From: Luscinia megarhynchos
Lineage: Eukaryota > Chordata > Aves > Passeriformes > Turdidae
Assembly (NCBI GenBank): GCA_034336665.1
Contig: JAPFBE010000081.1
Coordinates: 107,622-171,621 of the forward strand
Direction of reading: 5' to 3'
Length of the DNA: 64,000 nucleotides
The translations under genes and the position numbers were made by a program. This document shows positions 55,501 to 63,896 of this stretch, in pieces. The notes below the pieces were generated by a model that was not told where the DNA came from, searched no databases, and saw only the letters and a program-made list of their open reading frames with translations. Position 1 is the first letter of the stretch, and every line of letters starts with the position of its first letter.

Positions 55501-58500
55501 CAGGTGCCTGTGGTCACCCGGGGCCACACCGGGGTGACAATGGGTGTCCATAGTTGTGACCCGTGGGTGTCACCAGGTGACCCCAAGTCGTTTTTGGGGA
55601 TCTCCAGGTACCTGTGGGTGACCCCAGGTGACCTCAGGTCACCCAAGCGTTCACAGGTGTGACCCAGGAGTGTCCCTGGGTGTCCCTGGGTGTCCCTGGG
55701 TGACCCGTGATGACGTCATCTCTCTCCCTGTCTCTCCCCTGTCTGTCCCCTGTCTGTGTCCCCCTGTCTGTCCCGTGTCTGTCTGTCCCGTGTCCCGCTG
55801 TGTGTGCTGGTGTATCCCGGTGTGTCCCATGTCCCGTCTCTGTCTGTCTGTCCCATGTCTGTCCTGTGTCTGTCTGTCCCATGTCTGTCCCATGTCTGTC
55901 CCATGTCTATCCTGTGTCTGTCTGTCTGTCCCATGTCTGTCTGTCCCGTGTCCCGCTGTGTGTGCTGGTGTATCCCCGGTGTGTCCCATGTCCTGTCTCT
56001 GTCTGTCTGTCCCGTGTCTGTCTGTCCCGTGTCTGTCTGTCTGTCCCATGTCTGTCCTGTGTCTGTCTGTCCCATGTCTGTCTGTCTGTCCCGTGTCTGT
56101 CTGTCCCATGTCTGTCTGTCTGTCCCATGTCTGTCCCATGTCTGTCTGTCCCGTGTCTGTCCCCTGTCTGTCTATCCTGTGTCTGTCTGTCTATCCCGTG
56201 TCTGTCTATCCCATGTCTGTCTGTCTGTCCTTGTTTATCCCGTGTCTGTCTCTCTTGCGTCTGTCTGCCTGTCCCGTGTCTGTCTGTCCCTGTCTATCCC
56301 GTGTCTGTCCATCCCGTGTCTGTCTATCCCATGTCTGTCTATCTGTCTGTCCCTGTCTATCCCGTGTCTGTCTATCCATCCCGTGTCTGTCTATCCATCC
56401 CGTGTCTGTCTGTCATCCCGTGTCTGTCTGTCCCGTGTCTGTCTGTCTGTCCCTGTCTGTCCCGTGTCCGTCCCGTGTCCGTCGCTCCGTCCGGCAGGCT
56501 GGGGCCCGGCGCAGGCGCTGTTGCTGTCGGCAGGGGGCGCTGTTCACCGCCTGGCGGACGGGCTGGCGCTCGGCTCCGCCTTCGCCGCTTCCGGCAGCGC
56601 GGGGGCGGCGGCGGGGGCGGGGCTGGCGCTGCACGAGCTGCCGCGCGCGCTCAGTAAGGGGCGGGGCTTGGGCAAGGGGCGGGGCTTGGGAGAATGGGAC
56701 GTGGCTAAATGGGAAAGGGGCGGGCTGGCAATGCAGGAGCTGCCGCGCGCTCAGTAAGGGCGGGGCTTGGGCGAAGGGCGGGGCTAAATGGGAAAGGGGC
56801 GGGGCTGGCAATGCAGGAGCTGCCGCGCGCGCTCAGTAAGGGGCGGGGCTAAATACGAATGGGGCGGGGCTGGAAATGGCGCGTTACAAAAAAGGGGGCG
56901 TGGCGCTGTGCCGGGGCGGGGCCCCTGTGGAGGGGGAGGAACCAGGAGTGTTCAGGGGCTCTCAGTGTCGCTGTCCCCTGATCACTGTCACTGTCACTGT
57001 CCCCTCAGCTCTGTCACTGTCACTGTCCCCTGATCACTCTCAGTGTCACTGTCCCCTCATCTCTCAGTGTCGCTGTCCCCTGATCACTCCCACTGTCACT
57101 GTCCCCTGATCACTGTCACTGTCACTGTCCCCTGATCACTCTCAGTGTCGCTGTCCCCTCATCTCTCAGTGTCACTGTCCCCTGATCACTGTCACTGTCA
57201 CTGTCCCCTGATCACTCTCAGTGTCACTGTCCCCTGATCACTCTCAGTGTCGCTGTCCCCTCATCTCTCAGTGTCACTGTCCCCTGATCACTGTCACTGT
57301 CACTGTCCCCTGATCACTCTCAGTGTCGCTGTCCCCTCAGCTCTCAGTGTCGCTGTCCCCTGATCACCCTCAGTGTCGCTGTCCCCTGATCACTCCCAGT
57401 GTCGCTGTCCCCTCATCTCTCAGTGTCGCTGTCCCCTGGTCACTCTCAGTGTCACTGTCCCCTGATCTCTCAGTGTCACTGTCCCCTGATCACGCTCAGT
57501 GTCGCTGTCCCCTGATCACTCCCAGTGTCGCTGTCCCCCGCAGGTGACGCGCTGGTGCTGTCGCAGTCGGGCCTGGGCACGCGGCGGGTGGTGGCCCTGG
57601 CGGTGGCCGCGGCGCTGCCGGTGCTGCCGGGGGTGGTGGCCGGGCTGGCCCTGGGCTCCGCCCCCGCTGCCCGCACCTGGCTGGCGGCTCTGGGCGGCGG
57701 CTTCCTGCTGCACCTGGCGCTGTGCCACATGGTGAGGGGCGTGGGGACACTGCGGGGATTGGGGACATCGCGGGGATTGGGACATCGGGGGCATTGGGGA
57801 CACTGGGGGGATTGGGACATCGGTGGGATTGGGGACACTGGGGACATTGGGGACACTGGGGGATTTGGGACACTGGGGACATTGGGGACACTGGGGGATT
57901 GGGGACATCGGGGACATCGGGGGATTGGGGACACTGGGGACATTGGGGACACTGGGGGGATTGGGACATCGGGGGGGATTGGGGACACTGCGGGATTGGG
58001 ACATCGGGGGATTGGGACATCGGGGGGATTGGGGACACTGCGGGGATTGGGACATCGGGGGGATTGGGGACATTTGGAACATTGGGAGATCGGGGATATT
58101 GAGAATATTGAAGACATTTGGGATATTTGGGACAGTGGGGTGATTTGGGCTACTGGGACATTGGGGACATGGAGACATTGGGGACATTGCAGGGACATTG
58201 GGGACACTGGGGTGACCCTCAGGTGTCCCGCAGGTGCTTGTGGGTACCTGTAGCTGTGCCGCAGGTACCCCTGGGTGGCCCCAGGTGCCCCCAGGTGACT
58301 CTCAGGTGCCCCCAGGTGACTCTCAGGTGCCCCCAGGTGACTCTCAGGTGACTCTCAGGTATCTCAGGTATCTCAGGTGACTCTCAGGTGACACTCAGGT
58401 GTCCCCAGGTGACACCCAGGTGACTCTCAGGTATCTCAGGTGACACTCAGGTGTCCCCAGGTGACACCCAGGTGACTCTCAGGTATCTCAGGTGACTCTC

Positions 58501-59359
58501 AGGTGTCCCCAGGTGACTCTCAGGTGCCCCAGGTGACTCTCAGATGCCCCCAGGTGACTCTCAGGTGTCCCCAGGTAACTCCCAGGTGACTCTCAGGTAT
58601 CTCAGGTGACTCTCAGGTGCCCCCCAGGTGACTCTCAGGTATCTCAGGTGACACTTAGGTGCCCCCAGGTGACTCTCAGGTGACTCTCAGGTATCTCAGG
58701 TGACTCTCAGGTGTCCCCAGGTGACTCCTAGGTGACTCCTGAGGTATCTCAAGTGTCTCCCAAGTGACTCTCAGGTGACTCTCAGGTATCTCAGGTGACA
58801 CTCAGGTGCCCCCAGGTGACTCTCAGGTGACTCTCAGGTATCTCAGGTGACTCTCAGGTGCCCCCAAGTGACTCTCAGGTGACTCTCAGGTATCTCAGGT
58901 GACTCTCAGGTGCCCCCAAGTGACTCTCAGGTGACTCTCAGGTATCTCAGGTGACTCTCAGGTGACCCTCAGGTATCTCAGGTGTCCCCAGGTGACTCTC
59001 AGGTGTCCCCAGGTGACTCCTAGGTGACTCTGAGGTATCTCAAGTGTCTCCCAAGTGACTCTCAGGTATCTCAGGTGACTCTCAGGTGCCCCAGGTGACT
59101 CTCAGGTGACTCTCAGGTATCTCAGGTGACACTCAGGTGCCCCCAGGTGACTCTCAGGTGCCCCCAGGTGTCTCTCAGGTGCCCCCAGGTGACTCGCAGG
59201 TGCCCCAGGTGACCCGCAGGTGTCCCGCAGGTGCCGGCCATGCTGTCGGTGCGCAGCCGCCGGCCCTGGGCGCTGCTGGGGCTGCAGAGCCTGGGGCTGC
59301 TCGGGGGCTGGGGGCTGCTGCTGCTGCTGGCCCTGGGCGAGCAGGGGGGCGAGCACTGA
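49302..59359 (+). CDS. SLC39A4: SLC39A4 (ZIP4 zinc transporter), eight recognised coding exons
   Basis: ZIP4 is a plasma-membrane importer that carries zinc into enterocytes. Exons: 49302-49514, 51680-52069, 52503-52864, 53406-53638, 54086-54234, 56498-56653, 57544-57731, 59231-59359. The product has a signal peptide ([17 protein letters not shown]), a cysteine-containing ectodomain ([24 protein letters not shown]) and eight hydrophobic segments. These include [78 protein letters not shown] and [27 protein letters not shown] before the last segment is ZIP4-like, and location between VPS28 and CPSF1 agrees. Odd points: the metal motifs HNxxD and HExxHE read HRLAD and HELPRA; exon 3 changes frame; and the phases of 54086-54234 and 56498-56653 do not fit, so a loop exon is missing or unrecognised. 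Confidence 0.9.
49515..51679. repeat. SLC39A4 intron 1: GTGCCACCTGTGCTGTGTCACCT array
   Basis: 2 kb of GTGCCACCTGTG, GTGCTGTGTCACCTGTGC and GTGTGCCAGGCCATTTGTG words. All + frames remain open for long distances and read Cys-rich peptides. At 51545-51679 a 56-bp unit with CCCCGCAG|TGTCCCTCGGTG is repeated three times. Confidence 0.93.
51568..51635 (+). pseudogene. Two decoy copies of the SLC39A4 exon 2 acceptor and first bases
   Basis: CCCTGTCCCCGCAG|TGTCCCTCGGTG occurs with AG ending at 51567 and 51623, 112 and 56 bases before the true acceptor at 51679. After about 12 exon-like bases each copy turns into GTCACCCCGTCCCTGTC. Confidence 0.85.
51680..52069 (+). CDS. SLC39A4: SLC39A4 exon 2, ectodomain with coding minisatellite
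   Basis: The acceptor is CCCCGCAG|TGT and the donor CACCAG|GTGAGG, exactly 130 codons in phase 0. It starts [12 protein letters not shown] and contains [17 protein letters not shown], then [13 protein letters not shown]. Near the end a 12-base GTCACCGGCACT-type repeat encodes [20 protein letters not shown], with two NVT glycosylation sequons. It closes with [17 protein letters not shown]. Confidence 0.88.
52070..52502. repeat. SLC39A4 intron 2: GGGGACAGGGGGACACGG and related repeats
   Basis: G-rich GGGGACAGGGGGACA and GGGACATTGGGG units run to about 52320. Less repetitive GTGACA-containing sequence follows to the acceptor. Nothing else is seen. Confidence 0.85.
52503..52864 (+). CDS. SLC39A4: SLC39A4 exon 3, frame changes inside
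   Basis: The acceptor is GTCACAG|ACC. The start reads [14 protein letters not shown], like ZIP4 ACVD, in phase 0. A central part rich in GDSGDTP repeats (GGGGACAGC units) and sequons NVT and NST follows. The end, CTGCGCGAGCAGCTGAGCGCC, reads LREQLSATQ only in the next frame. That frame is the one that joins the following exon correctly (A|GG TAC, giving RYLLG). Either one base was gained, the assembly errs, or an unrecognised intron lies within the GGGGACAGC-repeat part. Confidence 0.7.
52865..53405. repeat. SLC39A4 intron 3: GGGGACAGCGA and CCCTGTCCCTGTCC arrays
   Basis: It starts with four GAGGGGACAGC units and GGGACAGGGACA. From 53040 to 53390 it is almost pure C/T (CCTGTCCCTGTCCTTCTCC), ending at the acceptor at 53405. 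Confidence 0.9.
53406..53638 (+). CDS. SLC39A4: SLC39A4 exon 4, TM1, Cys/Arg-rich loop, TM2
   Basis: Acceptor TGTCGCAG|GG, donor CCGCAG|GTGGGG. TM1 is [21 protein letters not shown] loop with about nine cysteines among arginines follows ([20 protein letters not shown], then [11 protein letters not shown]). TM2 is [17 protein letters not shown], matching ZIP4 LAVGAVTGDAVLHL with its His kept. The loop cysteines come from a TGTCGCCAG/TGTCGC coding minisatellite; mammalian ZIP4 has only two cysteines there as I recall. Confidence 0.88.
53639..54085. repeat. SLC39A4 intron 4: GGGGACACGGGG and GGACATTGTGG repeats
   Basis: Short G-rich units run to about 53960, then 120 bases of ordinary GC-rich sequence lead to the acceptor at 54085. 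No exon is seen. Confidence 0.88.
54086..54234 (+). CDS. SLC39A4: SLC39A4 exon 5, His-rich link and TM3
   Basis: Acceptor CCCCGCAG|GCG, donor AGCAG|GTGGGG. It reads [17 protein letters not shown], equivalent to ZIP4 VLGLHTHSEE, then TM3 [20 protein letters not shown] and LGALGHPPS. It ends with two bases over, while the next recognised exon needs one, so at least one exon for the long TM3-TM4 loop is missing from this model. Confidence 0.86.
54235..54876. repeat. SLC39A4 intron 5, first part: GGGGGACATTGGGGG array and C/A-rich remainder
   Basis: GGGGGACACGGGGG and GGGACATTGAGGGGACATT units run to 54500. Non-repetitive sequence follows. A CCCCCCGCAG at 54694 is followed by GTAAAGG, giving an in-frame stop, so I could not make it the missing loop exon. 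CCCCAAACCCCCTCAATCCC words precede the tRNA gene. Confidence 0.75.
54877..54949 (-). tRNA. tRNA-Arg (anticodon CCG)
   Basis: The 73-base cloverleaf is complete on the - strand. The acceptor stem pairs GGCTCAG with CTGGGTC (two G-U pairs) and ends with discriminator G. The A box GTGGCCTAATGG, anticodon loop CTCCGGA on a TCAGC/GCTGG stem, and B box GGTTCGAGTCC are all present. It closely matches the vertebrate tRNA-Arg-CCG gene except for the 5' strand of the acceptor stem. TTTT on the - strand about 10 bases downstream (54864-54867) is a Pol III terminator. It lies antisense inside SLC39A4 intron 5 and needs no host promoter. Confidence 0.94.
54950..55710. repeat. SLC39A4 intron 5: CACCTGGGGACACCCACGGGTCA array
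   Basis: About 24-30 bp units with CCCCCAAAAAGGACTTGGGGTCACCTGGGGACACC. A larger block recurs near 55210, 55285 and 55385. Non-coding. Confidence 0.9.
55711..56497. repeat. SLC39A4 intron 5: TGTCTGTCTGTCCCGTG microsatellite
   Basis: 780 bp of TGTC/TGTCCCRTG units on the coding strand continue to within 30 bases of the acceptor at 56497. The pyrimidine content is high. A 110-bp block containing TGTGTGCTGGTGTATCCCGGTG occurs twice (about 55800 and 55970). Confidence 0.93.
56498..56653 (+). CDS. SLC39A4: SLC39A4 exon 6, TM4-TM5 with altered metal motifs
   Basis: Acceptor GTCCGGCAG|GC, donor GCGCTCA|GTAAGG. It reads [40 protein letters not shown] and [11 protein letters not shown]. In ZIP4 the aligned motifs are HNxxDG and HExPHE, the zinc path. 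Here Asn is Arg, and the second His and final Glu are Arg and Ala. First His, Asp and HE are kept. Two 3'-edge copies follow in the intron. Confidence 0.88.
56722..56753 (+). pseudogene. Copy 1 of SLC39A4 exon 6 3' edge with donor
   Basis: GGGCTGGCAATGCAGGAGCT then GCCGCGCGCTCA|GTAAGG, a diverged copy of GGCTGGCGCTGCACGAGCTG at the exon end with the donor and the following GGGCGGGGCTTGGG. Confidence 0.9.
56802..56835 (+). pseudogene. Copy 2 of SLC39A4 exon 6 3' edge with donor
   Basis: Second copy, about 82 bases after the first, reading QELPRAL at the protein level with donor TCA|GTAAGG. Confidence 0.9.
57544..57731 (+). CDS. SLC39A4: SLC39A4 exon 7, TM6-TM7
   Basis: Acceptor CCCCGCAG|GT, donor CACATG|GTGAGG. 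It reads [40 protein letters not shown], and [19 protein letters not shown]. This aligns with ZIP4 [20 protein letters not shown] and GLFLYVALCDM; the CDM Asp is His here. Confidence 0.92.
57732..59230. repeat. SLC39A4 intron 7: GGGGACATTGGGG, then CAGGTGACTCTCAGGTATCT array
   Basis: G-rich units run to about 58205. Then about 1 kb of CAGGTGACTCTCAGGTGCCCC and CAGGTATCTCAGGTGACTCT units follows up to the acceptor CCCGCAG|GTGCCG. The unit CAGGTGCCCCCAGGTG resembles the exon 8 boundary itself, and every unit contains CAGGTGA-type or CAGGTATCT-type donor-like words. Confidence 0.93.
59231..59359 (+). CDS. SLC39A4: SLC39A4 exon 8, TM8 and stop
   Basis: [20 protein letters not shown], then [20 protein letters not shown] and EH-stop at 59357. 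It matches ZIP4 LPAMLKVRDPRPWLLF..NVGLLGGW, the strongest ZIP4-specific segment in this gene. Confidence 0.95.
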   Translation: MPAMLSVRSRRPWALLGLQSLGLLGGWGLLLLLALGEQGGEH

Positions 59360-60231
59360 GCCCGCGGAGCAGCGCCTGGGACAGCGCCTGGGGACACCTG
59401 GAACAGCACCTGGGACAGCGCCTGGGGACACCTGGAACAGCTGGGGACACCTGGACACAGCTGGGGACACCTGGAACAGCACCTGGACACACCTGGAGAC
59501 ACCTGGAACAGCGCCTGGACACACCTGGACACACCTGGAGACACCTGGAACAGCACCTGGACACACCTGGAACAGCTGGGGACACCTGGAACAGCACCTG
59601 GACACACCTGGAACAGCACCTGGACACACCTGGAACAGCTGGGGACACCTGGAACAGCACCTGGACACACCTGGACACACCTGGAGACACCTGGAACAGC
59701 GCCTGGACACACGTGGACACACCTGGGGACACCTGGAACAGCGCCTGGACACACCTGGACACACCTGGGGACACCTGGAACAGCACCTGGACACACCTGG
59801 ACACACCTGGGGACACCTGGAACAGCACCTGGAGACACCTGGAACAGCGCCTGGACACACCTGGACACACCTGGGGACACCTGGAACAGCGCCTGGACAC
59901 ACCTGGAACAGCACCTGGACACAGTGGGGGACAGCTGGGGACACCTGCATGCACCTGGGGGCACTTGGACACACCTGGACGCACCTGGAGACATCGGGAC
60001 ATACCTGGGTACACCTGGAACAGCACCTGGATGCACCTGGGGACATCTGGACACCTCTGGATGCACCTGGACACACCTGAACAGAGCTGAACACAGTGGG
60101 ACGCACCTGGGCACACCTGGATGCACCTGGGCACACCTGGATGCACCTGGAGCAGCGCCTGGGCACACCTGGGGTCACCTGGGCACACCTGGGGTCACCC
60201 CCCAGACCCCCTCGGGGGTGGGAATGGGGGC
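59360..60231. repeat. SLC39A4 3' UTR minisatellite CACCTGGAACAGCACCTGGACA
   Basis: The 3' UTR is a ~10-bp CACCTGGACA/CACCTGGAACAG array from right after the stop to about 60190. It would be transcribed in the mature mRNA. Both strands read long frames that are repeat translations. Confidence 0.93.
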
Positions 60232-60237
60232 AATAAA
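60232..60237 (+). terminator. SLC39A4 polyadenylation signal AATAAA
   Basis: GGGGGCAATAAAGGTGGAG lies 873 bases after the stop in unique sequence, followed by a GGGGTTGGGGGGG G/T-rich element about 30 bases later, as expected downstream of a cleavage site. Confidence 0.85.
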
Positions 60238-60680
60238 GGTGGAGATGGAGCTGGAGTCCTGGATTTGGGGTTGGGGGGGGCACTGGGAGGGACTGGGGGA
60301 AACTGGAGGGTACTGGGAGGAACTGGAGGGGACACTGGGAGGGGCTGGGAGGACAGTGGGGGCACTGGGAGGGACTGGGGAAACTGGAGGATACTGGGAG
60401 GAACTGGAGGGGTTACTGGGAGGGACTGGGGGGTTACTGGGAGGGACTGGAGGGATACTGGGAGGGACTGGGAGGGACTGGGAGGGACTGAGGGGCATGT
60501 AAGTTACTGGGAGGAACTGGAGGAGTTACTGGGAGGGACTACGGGGTTACTGGGAGGATACTGGGAGGGACTGGGAGGCACTGGAGGATACTGGGAGGGA
60601 CTGGGAGGGTTACTGGGGAATACTGGGAGGGTACTGGGAGGAACTGGGAGGCACTGGGAGTTCAGGAGCCCTTTAGGGCC
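60238..60680. repeat. ACTGGGAGGGACTGGGAGGG minisatellite
   Basis: 10-bp ACTGGGAGGG units with TTACTGGGAGG variants in the spacer between SLC39A4 and CPSF1. It resembles the VPS28 intron 3 array (ACTGGGATGG). Confidence 0.93.
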
Positions 60681-61030
60681 ATAGGCGCCTATGGGGGCTG
60701 GGGCAGCACTCCCGGCGGGCACATGGATTTTTGGGGTGCAGCCCCTTTTTTTGGGGGGGATGGGGGTCTCTATGGGGTCCAGCCCCATTTTTGGGGTGTC
60801 CAGAACCCCTCTAAAGTGTGGGACCCCTACGGGGTGCAGCCCCTTTTTTGGAGGGGCTATAGGGTCTCTATGGGGTCCAGCCAAATTTGGGGAGTCCAGG
60901 CTCCCTCCCGACCCTCCCTTTGGAGTCCAGCCCCTTTTTGGGGTGTCCAAGACTCCCTTACCTCCTCAAATTTCCCCCGAAACCCTCCAGAAAAAGGGGT
61001 GGATTTTGTGGGGCATCCTCCGGGGGTCGC
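60681..61030. repeat. GGGGTGCAGCCCCTTTTTT spacer repeats
   Basis: Three imperfect ~80-110 bp units contain GGGGTGCAGCCCCTTTTTTGG and CTCTATGGGGTCCAGCC. The GGGGTGCAGCCCC part is self-complementary. No gene is seen. Confidence 0.7.
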
Positions 61031-61031
61031 G

Positions 61032-61042
61032 GGTTCGAGTCC
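61032..61042 (+). other. Orphan tRNA-type B box GGTTCGAGTCC
   Basis: A perfect Pol III B-box consensus sits in a four-pair T-arm-like hairpin (CGGG/CCCG). No A box or cloverleaf 5' half was found upstream, so this is not an intact tRNA gene. It may be a decayed remnant or chance. Confidence 0.4.
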
Positions 61043-61079
61043 CGGCCCCGCTGGAGGACCCGGCGTCTCTATGGTCGGT

Positions 61080-61197
61080 GCGGGGCGGCCAGAGCGGCCC
61101 CAGCAGCGTCACTTCCGGCCCCGCTTCTGGCGCCACTTCCGGCGTCTCGGTGGCGGCCGCGGCGGCGGCGGGAGCGGGCTCGGCGCGCGTGGGAGCG
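61080..61197 (+). promoter_or_regulatory. CPSF1: CPSF1 CpG-rich promoter and non-coding first exon
   Basis: CpG-dense sequence with two ACTTCCGG ETS sites (61111-61118 and 61135-61142), a GGCGTCTCGGTGGCGGCCGC stretch and GC boxes. It ends in a strong donor, GAGCG|GTGAGG, at 61198. Human CPSF1 also begins its reading frame in exon 2, so this is read as the 5' UTR exon. The exact start site cannot be seen. Confidence 0.72.
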
Positions 61198-63240
61198 GTG
61201 AGGGCAGGGCGCGAATTTGGGGGGATTTTGGGGGTTTTTGGGGTGTTTTCGAGGGATTTAGGCGGGGTTTTGAGGGAGGCTGAGGGGTCTGTAGGGGTGG
61301 AAGGGGCGGCGGAGGGAGGTGAGGGAGGGTTAGGGGGGCGTGAGGGGAAATTTGGGGGGTCCGTGAGGGGGAGATCGGGGAACGGAGGGGGGAGATTTTT
61401 GGGGGGGATAATTGGAGTCGAGGAGGTTTGTGGGTTCTAGGGGAGATTTGGGAGCTCTGTGAGGGGGGAGATTTTGGGGGAGATGGTGAGAAGAATTTGT
61501 GAGGGAAAAGTTGGGACTGGAGGGATTTGAGGGGAAATTTGGAGGATTCATGAGGGGAAGATTGGGGAACTGAGTGGGCAGATTTTGAGGGATCATTTTG
61601 GGGGGGGATAATTTGGGTTGAAGGAGTCTGAGGGGAAATTTGGGGGATTCACGAGGGGAAATTTTGGGGGGAGGATGAGGAGAATCCATGAGGGGAAAAA
61701 AATTGGGATTGAGGGGGGTCTGAGGGGAAATTTTGGGGGATTCATGAGGGGAAGATTTTTTGGGAGGAGGATGAGGAGAATCCATGAGGGGAAAAATTGG
61801 GATTGAGGGGGGTCTGGGGGGGAAATTTTGGGGATTCATGAGGGGAAGATTGGGGAACTGGGGAAGATTTTGAGGGATCATTTTGGGGGGGATAATTTGG
61901 GTTGAGGGGGTCTGAGGGGGAGATTTGGGGGATTCATGGGGGGGAAATTTTGGGGGGAGGGTGAGGAGCATCCATGAGGGGGAAAAAATTTGGGATTGAA
62001 GGGGTCTGAGGAAATTTTGGGGATTCATGAGGGGGAAGATTTTTCTTGGGAGGAGGGATGAGGAGCATCCATGAGGGGGAAAAAATTGGGATTGAGGGGG
62101 TCTGAGGGGAAATTTGGGATTTATGAGGGGGAGATTGGGGGAACTAGAGGCAGATTTTGAGGGATCATTTTGGGGGGGGATAATTTGGGTTGGAGGGGTC
62201 TGAGGTGAATTTTGGGGATTCATGAGGGGGGAAATTTTCTGGGAGGAGGATGAGGAGAATCCATGAGGGGAAAAATTGGGATTGAGGGGGGCTTTGAGGG
62301 GGAAATTTTGGGGATTCATGAGGGGGGAGACCCAGTAACTGAGGGGGGGGAGATTTTAGGGGTTTATTTTGGGGGATAATTGGGGATTGAAGGGGGTCTG
62401 AGGGGAAATTTGGGGATTCATGGGGGGAGATTTTTGGGGGAGGATGAGGGAGAATCCATGAGGGGAAAAAGTTGGGACTGGGGGGTCTGAGGGGAAATTT
62501 TGGGGGATTCATGAGGAGGAGATTTTGGGGGGAAAATTGAGGTCGAGGGGGTCTGAGGTGAAATTTTGGGGATTCATGAGGGGGAGATTTTTCTGGGAGG
62601 AGGATGAGGAGCATCCATGAGGGGAAAAATTGGGATTGAGGGGGTCTGAGGGGAAATTTTGGGGATTCATGAGGGGGAGACCCAGTAACTGAGTGGGGGA
62701 GATTTTAGGGGTTCATTTTGGGGGGATAATTGGGATTGAGGGGGGTCTGAGGTGAAATTTGGGAGATTCATGAGGGGGAAGATTTTCTGGGAGGAGGATG
62801 AGGAGCATCCATGAGGGGAAAATTGGGATTGAGGGGGTCTGAGGAGAAGATTTTTGGGGGAGGATGAGGAGCATCCCATGAGGGGAAAAAATTAGGATTG
62901 AAGGGGTCTGAGGGGAAATTTGGGGGATTCATGAGGGGAGATTGGGGAATAGAGTGGGGGAGATTTTTGAGGGGATCATTTTGGGGGGATAATTTGGGTT
63001 GGAGGGGTCTGAGGTGAATTTTTGGGGATTCATGAGGGGAAGATTTTTGGGAGGAGGATGAGGAGCATCCATGAGGGGAAAAATTGGGATTGAGGGGGTT
63101 TGTGGGGGAAATTTGGGGGATTCATGAGGGGGGAAATTTTGGGGGGAAGGTGAGGAGCATCCATGAGGGGAAAAATTGGGATTGAGGGGTTTGAGGGGAA
63201 ATTTGGGGGATTCATGAGGAGATGATTTTAGGGGAGGGTC
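61198..63240. repeat. CPSF1 intron 1: GGGGATTCATGAGGGGAAGATT higher-order array
   Basis: Units of about 80-150 bp contain TTGGGATTGAGGGGGTCTGAGGGGAAATTTTGGGGATTCATGAGGGG and GGGAGGAGGATGAGGAGCATCCATGAGGGG, repeated about 14 times. Purine-rich on the coding strand. Confidence 0.93.
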
Positions 63241-63896
63241 TCAGGGGGCTTTGTGTTTTGTTCCCCACTTTGGGGCAATTTCTCACTTTTCCAGGCAATT
63301 CTTTCCTCTTTTTTCTAGGGGATTTTCCCCTTTCTTGGGTGTTTGTCTCCTTTTCCTGTGTTTCTTTCCCTCCTTTTTTAATCCCCACTTTCCCCCTCCA
63401 ATTTTCCCTTTTTCCCCACAATTTTCCCTTTTTCCCCACAATTTTCCCTTTTTCCCCACAATTTTCCCTTTTTTTCCTCCAGTTTTCCTTTTTCCCTCAA
63501 ATTTTCCTTTTTCCCTCAAATTTTCTTTTTTTCCCTCAAATTTTCCCTTTCCCCCCAATTTTCCCCTTTTTCCCCCCAATTTTCCCTTTTCCCCCAATTT
63601 TCCTTTTTTTTTCTTTCCAATTTTCCCTTCCCCCCCCTAATTTTTTTCCTTTTCCCCCCAATTTTTCCCTTTTCTCTCCAATTTTCCTTTCACCCCAATT
63701 CCCTTTTTTCCCTTATTTTCCCTTTTCCCTCCAATTTTTCTTTTTCCCCCCCAATTTTCCTTTTTTTTTTGATTTCCCTTTTCCCCATTTTCCTTTCCCC
63801 AAACTCTCCTTTTTCCCCCCATTTTCCCATTTTTAATTCAATTTTTCCCTTTTCCCACCCCAGTTTTCTCACCTCTCTCCCTTTCTCTCCCCCCAG
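63241..63896. repeat. CPSF1 intron 1: polypyrimidine CCCCAATTTTCCCTTTTT array
   Basis: At about 63240 the strand bias flips, and 650 bases of almost pure C/T with short AA steps (TTTTCCCTTTTTCCCC, ACAATTTTCCC) lead into the acceptor CCCCCCAG at 63896. Confidence 0.93.

Larger units (their letters stand above)
56654..57543. repeat. SLC39A4 intron 6: exon-edge units, then TCAGTGTCGCTGTCCCCTGATCAC array
   Basis: After the two exon-edge copies, a 24-26 bp unit CACTCTCAGTGTCGCTGTCCCCTGAT is repeated about 22 times from 56965 to the acceptor at 57543. Confidence 0.93.

Noticed and set aside
55628..56839. Cys/Ser/Val-rich frames of 316-403 codons
   Set aside because: Translation of the TGTCTGTCTGTCCC microsatellite running into SLC39A4 exon 6 in wrong frames.
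59102..60283. - strand frames of 337-393 codons opposite the SLC39A4 3' UTR
   Set aside because: Antisense translation of the CACCTGGAACAG minisatellite.
61000..61060. Second tRNA gene
   Set aside because: Only a B box and partial T-arm are present; no A box, anticodon arm or closing acceptor stem.
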